Made by a program: the position numbers and the translations under genes. A stretch of 64,000 nt of DNA, taken from contig JADHYV010000001.1 in the NCBI GenBank assembly GCA_027604705.1, positions 868,001 to 932,000 on the forward strand, read 5' to 3'. Under the pieces are notes generated by a model. The model did not search any database. It was not told where the DNA came from and saw nothing but the letters and a program-made list of their open reading frames with translations. Below are positions 53,802 to 64,000 of the stretch, in pieces. Position 1 is the first letter of the stretch. The number at the start of each line of letters is the position of its first letter. The DNA is from Allomyces arbusculus. Its lineage: Eukaryota; Blastocladiomycota; Blastocladiomycetes; Blastocladiales; Blastocladiaceae.

Positions 53802-55255
53802 CGTTCAAAGGTCGAGCTGGCGACGAGCGACAAATCGACGCATGAGATGAGCACAAAAGGACTGGCAAACAATCGAGGGGGCAGAAACCCGTCGCACGTT
53901 CAAACAAGCCTGTTTTGGTCGCGACGGAGGGCAAGCCGAATGCGCGTAGGGATCTGGTGTAACGTTCGTGGGCGTGCAGACAGGCATGGGATGCATCGTG
54001 ACGGAGTTGGTCATGGCATAGGCCGAGAGCAACAGCGATCAACAACGAGCAACAGCGATCAGGCAAGCGTGCAGTAGACAACACAACAAGGCCGGCCCAT
54101 CGTCAGTGCACACGTTCGTCGGGCATGCTCATCGACCACGTTGATCGCGCGCGCGCGCGCGCTGTTGATCCATGTGGACGACGACGACGCTGGCGCCAGT
54201 GTTGCACGTCGCGTCGTCGCAGCGAATAGGGACCGATTGAGCGTCCACAGCTGCATGCATTTGATGGACCAGACCAAGGACGGACCTGGTAGGGTCAAAC
54301 GCTGTTGCGATCGTTGCAGTCGTTGGGGGCTTCTGCGAGGGTGAGGACCACGGTTGCGCGGGCAGCGTCGGCAAGATCGCGAGCGAGGTACTGCCGGCCG
54401 GGTTGAACAACCAAAGCTTGACGACGTTGCAGCTGCAAGTTGACGGCGACGTCGGGTGCCGGGTTGAAGCGGCAGCCGTCGTGGACGAACTGAGAGCGAG
54501 CGGGAGAGTTGCCTTTCAATTTGGTCGAGCATCGCGCTCAAGTCCGTCCTGCCAGCTCCCGCTGCCGGCGCCGCGAGCGGCGTGCGCCGGGACGGCGTGC
54601 CCCATGAATCACACGGCCGGTCGCCCAATGGGCGTGCCGGTGCCGTGCCTTGCCGAGTGCGAGAGCGGTCATTTTTCGTCCGTGATGATGGGCGCGATCA
54701 CGACGAGTCGCGGGGCGCGGCGCGCGGCGCGTGTTGAGGCTCCTCGGCAAATGCATCCACCTGCCGCACGCAGCTGGCACGCTGGCTGCAGACAATCCAA
54801 ACGGTCTCTGACTGGGGCCAACCGTGGCCCATGTGGCGCCCGGTGAGTGTCCACTTTTGAGGGCGGCAAAGGGGTCAAAACGCCAGCGCAGAGGGTCAGA
54901 ATGCAACGGCCGTGCGGTGGCCAACGCTGCACGTGAGACGGGCAGACGAGCACGCGGCACAGCCGCCGCCCCGCCCTCGGCCCTGGCGTGGCCTGCAACA
55001 AGCTGTCGAAGCCGGAGAGGACGCGCGCCAACCGACGCCAACGATCTTCCTTTGGTAAATCGCGCTTTACCCCAGATCCTGCGACACTCTGGATTTCGGC
55101 CCGCCGCACTTGCTGCAGTGACACGCCCACCCAACGACGACGTGATCCGCGAGCGCGCGCAACCCGGCTTGTCAACCAAGAATCGAATTTCGGCACGCTT
55201 ACGCACGCAAGCACGCTCGACCCCTCGACCAAGTACCCCGACGTCGGCCGCCGCC
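53802..55255. other. divergent spacer between PRS1 and MTR10, weak coding signals
   Basis: About 1.45 kb. Minus-strand frames near 54519-54295 (ARSQFVHDGCRFNPAPDVAV) and 54410-54129 (SVLGLVHQMHAAVDAQSVPI) look slightly protein-like and abut. They could be exons of a small gene or a relic, but no motif is recognised. A CG dinucleotide run lies at 54146-54162. The last 300 bp probably hold the MTR10 promoter. Confidence 0.3.
54146..54162 (+). repeat. CG dinucleotide run
   Basis: Seventeen bases of alternating C and G, a potential Z-DNA-forming tract in the PRS1-MTR10 spacer. Confidence 0.85.
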
Positions 55256-58186
55256 ATGAACAATGACTTTCTGAATGCCGTGGGGACCCTCTACTCGGCG
55301 ACCCAGGAGTCGCTGCGCCAGACCGCCGCGCACTGGCTCGAGCAGTTTGAGGCCTCGGTGCGTTGGTGCCGCTGGCGCGCTTTATCCTCTCGCTTCGCCG
55401 TATTTAGACCACGTCGTTGATCGTCTTCGCGTGTGTACGCGCTTGTTCCCGATTTAATCTAGGACGCGGCATGGGAGGTGGCCACGACGACGCTTGCCGC
55501 GCCGCCCACCACGCAGGGGGTCACGTTCGAGGCGCGCGTCTTTGCCGCGCAAGTGATCCGCCACAAGGTGACGCGCGACCTTTACAAGCTCGCACCGGCA
55601 CAGGTCGCGCAGTTGCGCGAGGCCATTCTCAACATTCTCGGCACCACGCAGCCGGCGCCGCCCTCGGCCGCGGTCGTCACGCAGCTGTGCTGTGCGCTCG
55701 CCGAAATGGCCATTCACACGACGGGCGACTGGGCCGATCCGGTGGGCACCGTCACGGAACGGTTCAGCGCGCGCGAGGAGACGCGGCTCGTGTTCCTTGA
55801 ATTCCTGACCGTCTTGCCCGAGGAGCTGTTTGCGTGCGAAAACCTATTGACCAGAGAAGAGTGGGCTGACAAGTTTGCGAGCCTGATCCGTGCGCACGCG
55901 ACCAACTTGTTCCACTCGCTCGTCTCGACGTTGCAGTCGGGCCAGGCTTCAACGTCGCAGCTCAAAAAGAAGCTGTTTGCCTGCGTCGAGTCGTGGATGG
56001 GCACGAAGGCCGTGCCTCTCGAGGCCATCACGGCCACGCCCATTATCCCCATGTCGTTTGAGGCACTGCAGCAGGACGACCTGTTCGACTCGGCCGTCTC
56101 GATCTTGTCGTGCATTTGGGATGAGGCGCAGGCCGATATCACCAACGGGTCGCCGGGTGGGCACGCAATTGTGCAGGCGTCGCTACCGTTCCTCAACCAA
56201 TGCAGCCAGTTGGTCCAGGACGCCGAGGACGACGAGGACCAGGCCAAGGGCATGGTCAAGCTGATCACGAGTGCTGCTAACGCGATGTTGACGCCCATTG
56301 TCACGCAGCCCGACCAGTTTGGCACCTTGATTACGCTCGTGCTCGACGTTTCATCCTACCCGTTTGCCGAAGTCGTGACGCCCACGTTCGACTTCTGGTT
56401 CTACCTGACCGAGTCGCTGCTCGATGGCGAGGCCGACCCGACGCCCTTCATTCCCGTCTACGACAAGCTCGTCACCGTGCTCACGCGCCAAGTGAGGTAC
56501 CCGGCCGACCTCGACCAGTGGACCGCCAAGGACCGCGACGACTTCCGCGAGCTGCGCCACGGCATGGGCGACGTCTTGAAAAACTGCTCGCACATTCTCG
56601 GCGAGGACCGCGTGCTCGGTCAGTGCCTGTCGCTCATGGAGCAGTGGGCCAATGCACCGGCGGCGCATCGCATGTGGCAGGACGCCGAGGCGATTCTCTT
56701 TGCGCTGCGCGCGCTCGGCGCCGTCGTGCACACGGACGAGGAAAAGGTGATGCCGCTGATCATGCGCCAACTGCCGGCGCTCTCTGCGCTGCACTCGAAG
56801 CTCAAGTACGCGGCATTGCTTGTGCTCTCGACCTACACGCGGTGGACGCGTATGCACCCGGACATGTTTGGTCTGCAAATGGAGCTCATCAGCAGCGGGT
56901 TCTCGGACCCCGAGTCGTGCACGGCCGCGGCGCGCGCACTCAAGCACCTCGCGCAGGACTGTGGCCCGCAGCTGCACCCGTACCTGCAGAGCCTGCACCC
57001 GTTCTACGTATCGTCGCTCATGACGCTCACGTCCGACGACGCCATGGCCGTGGCCGAGGCCGTCGCGTTTATGATCGCCGGCGCGCCACCGGCTGAAATC
57101 ATGCAGCTGCTCAACATGTTTGCTACGCCCTTGGTCCAGCAGCTGACGCCGTCGGCCGACGTGCCGCGGCTGCGGTCGGTGCTCTACCGGCTCGCCGTGT
57201 TTGTGCGCGTCGTGCAGCCGGCACCCGAGGCGCTCCAGGCCGCGGGGCTCACTTCCTACCCGGTGCTTGACTTTGTCACGGCGCTGTGGCCCTACTTGGT
57301 CGCCGTTCTCGACAAGCACGCGCTCGACGACCCGGTCACTGAGGGTGTCTCCAAGATTATCCGGTACACGCTCATGCCCAACTGCATTGCCGCCTACACG
57401 CCCGACCTGCTCAATCGTGTCGTCTCGCTGCTCGTCACGCAGTACTCGACGACGCACTACTCGTGCTGGCTGTGGGTGTCGAATCACGTCGTCGCGCAGT
57501 TTGCCAAGACCGAGCAGTGGGTCGCACCCGTGCTGCAGCTGATTCAGCAGCTCGTCGACATTACCATTGCGTTTGTCAACAAGGACGGGTTCGGGCCGGC
57601 CTTTGAGGCCGTCGACGAGACCTTTGGTCTGCTGTGCACGTTCGCCAACACGCTCTACCCGCAGTTTGTCGCGTGGCTCGCGTCGCGGCCCGAGATTCTG
57701 CAGCTCGGTGTCGCTGCCGTTCTGCACATTGACCATCCGCGCACCATGTCGTCACTCATCTTCTTCTTCTACGAGGTGACGCGGCTGCTTGGCCCGGAAC
57801 CGCGGCCGTCGCATATCCCGCACGGGATCGACGCGTCTCCCGCCGTGCAGCGCGCATTGCTGCCCGTTGCGCCGAGTCTTGTGCAAGTGTTGATCCAGCG
57901 CCGCGTCGACGACGCGATTCCGAGCGAGTCGTTCAACGACTTGACGTGTGCGCTGCGGTGTATTGGTGAGCTGTTTCCGAACGAGTTTGGTGCATGGGCG
58001 ACGCAAGCGCTGGCCGGTATGTCGTTCCTCACGCAGGCCGAGGTGCAAGGGATGGTGCGCGAGTTGCAGCAGGCGGTCGTGCAAAACTCGTACAGCCGCG
58101 TGCGCGATACGATCAACAAGGTGGTCATGCTGCACCAGCGCCGGTCCAAGCGCGGTAACGCGCAAAATGACCGCCGCCGGCGCTAA
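55256..58186 (+). CDS. MTR10: nuclear import receptor Mtr10 / transportin-3
   Basis: Importin-beta family carrier, HEAT repeats throughout; Mtr10/TNPO3 imports SR-type RNA-binding proteins. Exons 55256-55357 and 55463-58186 give 941 residues, the family's usual size. The N-terminus MNNDFLNAVGTLYSATQESL and HWLEQFEAS, joined across the 105-nt intron to DAAWEVATTTL, matches the importin N-terminal (Ran-binding) region. Later blocks are FEARVFAAQVIRHKVTRDLY, VVTQLCCALAEMAIHT, ALRALGAVVHTDEEKVMPLI, AARALKHLAQDCGPQLHPYL, GVSKIIRYTLMPNCIAAYTP and AFEAVDETFGLLCTFANTLY. The tail is basic (RRSKRGNAQNDRRRR). An SR-rich cargo candidate, SNRNP27, is encoded in the same window; that link is speculative. 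Very sure of the family; TNPO3 subclass from overall block order. Confidence 0.92.
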
Positions 58187-58899
58187 GTCGTGCTCGCTTC
58201 CAATTTGTTGATTGTCCTTGCCTTCGTTTCTCCTTCGCTCTCTCGTCCCCAATCGTGTTGGTAATCCTCGACCCCGTCCCCCCTTTCTTGTGTCTCGTCC
58301 CCCATTCCCCAACGCATTCCATCGGCTCCCCCTTCCCCGCTTCTTTTATCGTGTCCTATTTACATACGTCTTTCTCCACCCGCTTTCGTCGTTCGCGTTT
58401 CCGCTTTCCCTCCCCATCTTATACTTTGGCGCGATGTACCGGTTTGTTTGCTGACGTCGTTTTCGGTTCGCTCTCTCCCTACCCCCTTCGTTCGTTCTAA
58501 TGTTGATTTCCGGTCTCTGATATTCGCAGTACGTGTGGCTGGCATCTGCTGGCGTCCCGAGAGTTGTCGGTGTCGCACTCAGCCTTGATTGCGCCTTGAA
58601 TGGTGTGAACGGTTTGACGTGAACTCGACTTGCCATTCTTGTGCAGTCGTGCGAGACGTGCCGCGACCGCTAAAGTCGACAAAACGCTCTTTCAGCTCAC
58701 CCGAGCAAAACCGTCCAAAAACTGATTTTCGGTCGATGGTTGTCGACAAGACGAGCGAGACGAGAAGCGATTTTTGCGGTAAAAGTTGGTCACCTCCACA
58801 ACGGCGACTTGTATCGTGTCGTCCATCCTTCTCTCCATCCCAGTTGTCTATTGAACTGGCAGCATCCGTGCCAGCGATTTGACCCGAAGCTCCCCTCGC
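58187..58899 (+). other. MTR10 3' flank, no gene seen
   Basis: A pyrimidine-rich tract (58200-58500) then mixed sequence. Short frames near 58740-58880 may be the eroded 5' end of the LRR pseudogene; nothing firm. Confidence 0.35.
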
Positions 58900-60221
58900 G
58901 TTCCCCTGCCGACAGTTCCATGACTGTCGTGAGGGTGTTTCCGCGCCGAACAGGCATTCCAATCCGGTTCAAACGCAAGCTCGTTTCGCGATGTTCCAAG
59001 CTCAAACCGCCGGCGCCGGCCATTGACGTGACCGTACTTGACGATGTCGACAGCGATGAAGCGGCCTTTGGCGTGCATGTCCGCAGGTTGCGCTCGTTTG
59101 CATGCACACGCCCCACCTGACCCAAAATGAGGTGGTACGACTCACTGCCGACATGAAGCGGTTCCGTGGACGGCATCCCACCCACCGAAGCGTTGGTGAA
59201 TTTGCCGTCGTTGGCGCCAGGAAGGTCAAGCACAAAGTGCTGATGCAGCTCTGTGCAGTCTTTGCCAGCCCGACCCACGCATCGCCTCAACTTTCCGGGG
59301 GCCAGGTTGGTGGAAGAGTCGTTTCGGTCGCTCCTGGTGCAGACGCCAGTCCTCCATTCTCTGATCCTGTCGGGAAACCAAAAATGTCGATTGGAAACAC
59401 GTTCCGCCGTCCCTCACCTGGGTATCAGCTTAAAGTGATTGACGTGTGCTGCAGTCCGCGTCTGTCCGTCTGGGCGATTTTGGACATTTCTGAGGGTTTT
59501 CCACAGCTCGAACACCTTGATCTGCGCAAGACTGGGGACGCCTTCAAACACATGTCGGCTCTTGAAGTTGCACCCCGGATGCACAATTTGCGCCGGCTCT
59601 ATCTCACCAATGTCGTCAATGTTGGGCCTGGCATGTTGATTCCGTCTGTATTCGCGATTTTCTTGTCGCGCTTTGCGTTGACGGAACTTGAGCTCTCGAC
59701 GTCCCAGGCTCTCAATAACAACGCATTCTCTGCATTGCTTGGCGCCTCTCACACCTCACTCGAGGTCCTGCGGATTGCGCGTTCCTCGAATCTCTTGGTG
59801 CAGGTGCTCCATGATTGCCTGACAAGCGACGTGCGCCGTTTCCTGTACCTGCGCGTACTTGATGTGTCGCAGTGCTCGAAACTTGGAGACGCGTTTGCTG
59901 TGCGCGACATGGCCGCATCGGGGTTATTCGCCAAGCTTCCGCGGCTCGACGAGCTGCTGATCAACGGGTATGGCAATGCAGTCTCCAAACTCGACCTTGA
60001 TGCTGCTCCTGCACGGCGCAGGCGTATCGCATCTCGAAACTCGTCAAACGCGCATGTTAAACAACGATGTGCTTGCTGTGATCAAGGCCATGGTGCGGCT
60101 GCGCGTCGTTGACGTTTCCAGGCGTGCGCGCGTCACTATCACGTCGCTCCGTGAGCGCGTTAACGGACTTGAGAGCCGGACCGGTCAGGTGCAGGTGCGC
60201 TACAAGATGGCGACAAATTGA
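58900..60221 (+). pseudogene. decayed leucine-rich-repeat (F-box/LRR-like) gene
   Basis: LRR units of the cysteine-containing or F-box-associated type, in more than one frame. One frame gives LVEESFRSLLVQTPVLHSLI, then LSGNQKCRLETR (about 59310-59400). A shift near 59425 leads to LKVIDVCCSPRLSVWAILDI, FPQLEHLDLRKTGD, MHNLRRLYLTNVVNVGPGML, LRVLDVSQCSKLGDAF and LPRLDELLINGYGNAVSKLD. A one-base shift near 59995 continues LLLHGAGVSHLETRQTRMLN, then DVLAVIKAMVRLRVVDVSRR, and a stop at 60219. Upstream frames (PAIDVTVLDDVDSDEAAFGV near 59020) may be its N-terminal part. At least two frameshifts make it a pseudogene unless they are assembly errors. A truncated paralogue lies 0.6 kb downstream. Confidence 0.6.
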
Positions 60222-60842
60222 TCGAGGGGGCATATGAGATAACAACTTGTCAGTCGTGATTCGGGGGTGAGGGCAAGTGCTTTATGTTTTAGTGTGAAAC
60301 CTGCATGGAATGGAATGGACTGGTGAGGATTTTCCGAACCTGGATTTCTTGCTCTGCTGTCGCTGCAGATACAATTTGATCGCTTCAGATATGAACAGCG
60401 CACAAACATGGCTGGTCGTGAAGCGCGAGGATGGCGACCTAAGGTTATATCGAAATGAACAAATCGATCTAATGACGTCTCGCTTCGCAACATGATCAGA
60501 GCCGTAGGGCTCGAGATAATATGGTGGATTGAACAGGAATCCGAGAGGAGGACTCTGGATTATCGCCATTCCATGTCCTCCTTGAGCGGCCGCTCCCCTT
60601 TTTCGGCGTCGAACCATAATTTTCTCGCCAGTTAATGCGTTTACCTAGTTTTTTGTTGATTGACGGCGCAAAACATTTAGGCTCTAGCAGCAGAGTCCCA
60701 ATTCAGCCTTCGGCAGCCCGCTCGTCTCTGCGCCAATTTGATGATTCGGCAAGATTGAATCGGAAACAATCATCGGGTGGGAAAGATTGCGAGGGATTGC
60801 TCTTTGGCATCTTTTTACGAATGACCTTGAGGCAATGAAATA
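60222..60842 (+). other. spacer between LRR paralogues
   Basis: About 620 bp of AT-richer sequence with stops in every frame. No feature recognised. Confidence 0.4.
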
Positions 60843-61343
60843 ATGTTGATGACGTCACACGATTGGCTCGAGATCTTGCGCATCCCAGGCGCCGCCAATG
60901 TCCCCGTGACAGCGCTGCAGCTGCTCTCAAGCGACGCGATGCCGTGCGCACGTTTGAGCGTGCTCGACTTGTCGCAGTGCCAGCTTCTCGGCGCGGCTGT
61001 CGTGACCCGGAATCCTGATGTCGTTGGGTTCTTTGCCGAGTTGCCGAGCCTGCGCGTGCTGTGCCTGAACCAGTTTGGCGACCTGATCGACAGTGACGGT
61101 GCCAAGCTGCTCTTGCGCGGCGTAACGGTCGATTTGCGGCACCTCGAGCTGCGCGGATGCGCCATTGCCGACGACGTTCTGCTCGCGCTCGTGACCAACC
61201 TACCACGACTCCGTGTGCTGGTGTCCGGGTGCACGCGCGTCACGCCGGGAGGGCTGAATCAGGCGCGGCGTGTGCTACAGGTGTGCAGGTGCGCTTCCAG
61301 ACGACGCGCAAGGAAGGGAGTGGGACGAGGGAGCGGATTTTGA
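60843..61343 (+). pseudogene. truncated LRR paralogue
   Basis: A 166-codon open frame homologous to the C-terminal half of the upstream LRR gene. HDWLEILRIPGAANVPVTAL, LSVLDLSQCQLLGAAVV, LPSLRVLCLNQFGDLIDSDG, LRHLELRGCAIADDVLLALV and LPRLRVLVSGCTRVTPGGLN each match a segment of the first copy. It keeps the frame where the first copy is shifted, so the two together show what the intact repeat looked like. It lacks the N-terminal repeats and any F-box, so it is probably a fragment; a short expressed LRR protein is possible. Confidence 0.5.
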
Positions 61344-62060
61344 TGGTGTAATACCGGATCTTTTGTTCGAGCGCAAGTGAACTCCACCCAGCTTGTTATC
61401 CTCATCACTGATTCAACACCCCTCCTCCTGGCACTTCAATTGACAACCAACATTGAGGTTTCGGCCGTTGCTTGAACAAACTGGCCAATGCGAATTGGTG
61501 ATGCTGATGTTGTTTGGTCATGTTCGGGTCGCGCATGCATCAGATGTCGCTGTGCGCAAACTCAGCCTCAGTCTGATGTGTGAGCCGTTGCTGCACTTGG
61601 GCACAATGAAATGGAAGCATGTGCGGGACGAGCCGATTTGACAAGGAGAGGCGAGGTCTCAGATAAACGCATTTTTGCAGGACTGCAAGATTTCAGCACG
61701 AGAATTCCATTTCTTGCTCATGACAGTTCAGAGTTTGCAACAAGATTGCCCAAATGCAGGACACACCATGACGAGAGGAGAAGAAATGTTCCTACCTTAC
61801 AGAGCACAGTCATTCAGGTCCTCAACGTTTCTCAAATTTCGCCTTTGAACTTGATCCAGGTTTCTCTGCTGATTTTTCAGCGTCGCTTGAGGGCGACGAG
61901 CGTGGAGTTACAATCGCATGACAACAAGATTCGTGACTCAAACGCCCAAAGGAAATGCGTCAATGATTCAGGTCACTATCGTATGGCGCCGATCAAGACG
62001 AATTGCGTCTGTTCCCAACGGCCACAACCAGAACCTGCAGGTGAAAATCAACTGGCAGCA
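61344..62060 (+). other. intergenic, no gene called
   Basis: About 700 bp, AT-richer than the genes. The frame of the next gene stays open back to 61611, but residues there lack its composition, so I treat it as leader. Confidence 0.4.
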
Positions 62061-64000
62061 ATGAGCTCAGCAGAATCAATACCAGCCGAGCAACGCAGGA
62101 GCGGTGCCACGATGATCAACCCGTTCGACCTCTTCAAAAAACTCAAGTCGCACGCGCATGCCTGTGACCTGGCCGAGGACGAGTTCCTCACGATTGTCAA
62201 GAACCTGGACCTGGACAAGAATTCCCTGGCGCGGCACACATCGTCGAGCCGCGCTGGTGTGCGGTCACCGGGTGGCACGCGCGCCGACGTCCTTGTCCAC
62301 AAGAAGTATCGGCTCTACGGTCGGCTCTTGCAGCTCATGGGCAAGCCGTTGGCGGAAACGTATTTGGAGGAGAACGGCACGCCAACTGTACGCTCTTTGC
62401 ACGGATGGACATTTTCACAAAGCGCCATGCTAACCATTCTGATAATGCCATTTAGGCGTTCAATCTCGAAACGCTGAACCGGATCATCAACCGCGATCTG
62501 GCCGTTTGTACTTGCATTTCCGCTTGCCTCGCTCATCTCGCATCGCGGCTCACCTTGTCCACCCGATGCATGACCAGGATCTCGGCATGCAGCTGCGTAG
62601 CACGACGCGCAACGACCTTGCCGCCCTGGCGTTCTTGTCGTCTGCGCTCCGGAAAAAGCGCCGCGATTCTGTCGCCGCGACGGGCGACGAGGCCGACACG
62701 CAGTCGACCATCTCGACGTTGAGCAGCTCAACCGTCTCGCTGACGCCCTCAAACGGTTCACGGTCGACACTCGTTGCTGCGGCGCGCGGCAAGCTCGTCC
62801 CCGAGTCGATCCAGCAGGCACTCGGCGACGTGACCTTGACGTCATCGCGATCAGCACCCTCGCTCCCAGAGCCAACACGGCTGCCTCCGCTCAAACCTGC
62901 GCAGTCTTCGACGCCACTGGTGCGTGCCAGTCCACGAACAGCAGCGAGTGATGGTGACGCTGCGGCGGCCAAGGTACGCATCTGTGGTCGCGTGTCGTGC
63001 TCCACCGAGTATCACCACGCTAACGACCTTGATCTTGTGGAGATTCAAGCTTTGGAGCAGGAGAATGCAACGCTGCGCGCCGCCCTTGAGGCCAACGTCG
63101 ACGCTCGGCGGCTCTACTTTTTGCAGTGCCAAAACGCGCAGCTGAGCGCGCAGGTTTGTTCTTTCGTCTCTGACTAGTGCATTGCGTTTCGGGTCACTTT
63201 GCTGACCGATCCGACTTTGATCGTCCAGGTCGCGTCGCAAAACGAAATCATCAACCGTCGAGCCACGCTCGCGCAAGAAATGACGACAGGCATGGACAAC
63301 CTCCAGCGCATGTGCGAAGAGCTCGTCGGGCAAGTCGAGCCTGGCATGAAACCCGCACCTGGTCGCGGCGACAAGGACAAGAAGTCTGTCACTTCGACAA
63401 CCGCCGTCACCGCAACCACAGCCAAGCTGATCCAGGAAACCGCGCGTCGGCTCACGCAGCGGCTGCACGACAAGTGGCTCGACCGCGACTTGCCGCAGTC
63501 GCGCACCAGTTCGTACAACAAGCAGCCCGTCCCGCTCTTTGCTCGGCGGCCAGGAAGTACGCGTGTCGATGATCCGGCCACCGTTGACTGGCGTAAGGTT
63601 ACAGCGCTCGAGGCGCAGCTCGCATCGCTACATGGCACGCTCACGGGGCTCGACGCGCAGCTCGCCATGACGGCGTCGAGTCTGGTCGTGCTTACAGACC
63701 GCGGCGTGACGCGGCTCGTGGACGGAGCCGAGAAGGCGCGCGGAGAAGTGCACCGGACGGCAATCATGCTGGCCAATGTGAGCTCGTTGGCGGGGATCGC
63801 GAGCGGGAATGCACGCGCTGTGGCGCCGCGAGCGCGCGCGAATGTTGATGCCGAAATGGCGAGAATGGGGGACGCTGCCGAGCGGTTGCGCCGCCAGTTA
63901 GATCCGGTCGCGGCGACCAAGGAGATTGCGCAGGGATTGACGCTGTCGGCAGCGTTGCGGGACCGACTGGCCGCGTGGTGCGCACAGACGCAATCGTTGG
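62061..64000 (+). CDS. unrecognised coiled-coil protein, 5' part
   Basis: Runs off the right edge. I read exons 62061-62387, 62456-62503, 62578-62973, 63043-63153 and 63229-64000, all in phase 0, giving about 551 residues so far. The N-terminus is MINPFDLFKKLKSHAHACDL (from an inner ATG at 62112), then EDEFLTIVKNLDLDKNSL, VHKKYRLYGRLLQLMGKPLA and, across two introns, FNLETLNRIINRDLADLGMQ. A Ser/Thr/Pro-rich linker follows. From residue about 258 there are heptad-like helices (IQALEQENATLRAALEANVD; VTALEAQLASLHGTLTGLDA) typical of coiled coils in structural or tethering proteins. No domain was recognised. Acceptor 63042 (GTGGAG) is weak. The start may be 62061 or 62112. Confidence 0.6.

Noticed and set aside
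54059-54628. 189-codon minus-strand frame in the PRS1-MTR10 spacer
   Set aside because: Arg/Ser/Pro-rich without motif; the two slightly protein-like neighbouring frames are mentioned in the spacer entry but do not justify a gene call.
56351-57736. 461-codon frame antisense to MTR10
   Set aside because: Arg/Val/His-rich composition with no motif, fully inside a well-supported gene.

Overview
The window is a GC-rich, gene-dense piece of a nuclear fungal chromosome. Nearly every gene is broken by short introns of about 55-175 nt (mostly 65-90 nt), with GTACGT/GTGCGT-like donors, a CTGAC/CTGAT branch site and YAG acceptors. SHO1 and ZDS1 homologues mark it as fungal. A PTPDC1-type phosphatase and a BTG/Tob-domain protein are unexpected in Ascomycota or Basidiomycota and point to an early-diverging, zoosporic lineage. 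Blastocladiomycota (for example an Allomyces relative) would fit, but the assignment is inference.

Layout. 1-16 kb: the 3' part of glucose-6-phosphate 1-epimerase, an orphan Arg/Tyr-rich protein, a PTPDC1-like phosphatase, mitochondrial translation factor IF-2 (minus), a PHO13-type HAD phosphatase, the osmosensor SHO1 (minus), the proteasome deubiquitinase RPN11, the U4/U6.U5 protein SNRNP27 and mitochondrial Mn-SOD (minus). 16-25 kb: GPATCH1, a single-pass membrane protein with a cytosolic SH3 domain, and an orphan 869-residue protein with TLxFY repeats and a C-terminal membrane hairpin. 25-31 kb: a gene-poor stretch of different composition, then the large subunit of ribonucleotide reductase and a degenerate tRNA-Met-like sequence. 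31-36 kb: an island of old mobile DNA. It holds LINE-like ORF1 and reverse-transcriptase remnants, a foldback element with long inverted arms, and a hAT-like DNA transposon nested in one arm with a clear 8-bp target duplication. Part of this island has no CpG at all for more than 1 kb. 36-52 kb: a ZDS1-like protein (minus), an orphan gene followed by a decayed tandem copy, SPB1, MEMO1 (minus), the PLP-binding protein PLPBP and a BTG/Tob-domain protein. 52-64 kb: PRS1-type phosphoribosyl-pyrophosphate synthetase (minus), the nuclear import receptor MTR10/TNPO3, two decayed leucine-rich-repeat paralogues, and the 5' part of an unrecognised coiled-coil gene that runs off the end.

The genes do not form a pathway cluster; this is ordinary housekeeping order. 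Several are loosely related: PRS1 and RNR1 in nucleotide supply, SPB1, SNRNP27 and GPATCH1 in RNA processing, SHO1 and the SH3 membrane protein in cortical signalling, and IF-2, SOD2 and PLPBP in mitochondria. No secondary-metabolite cluster, CRISPR array or defence system was seen. The most unusual material is the transposon island and the repeat-bearing 869-residue protein. Exon boundaries were derived by eye from splice signals and reading frame, not from transcripts.
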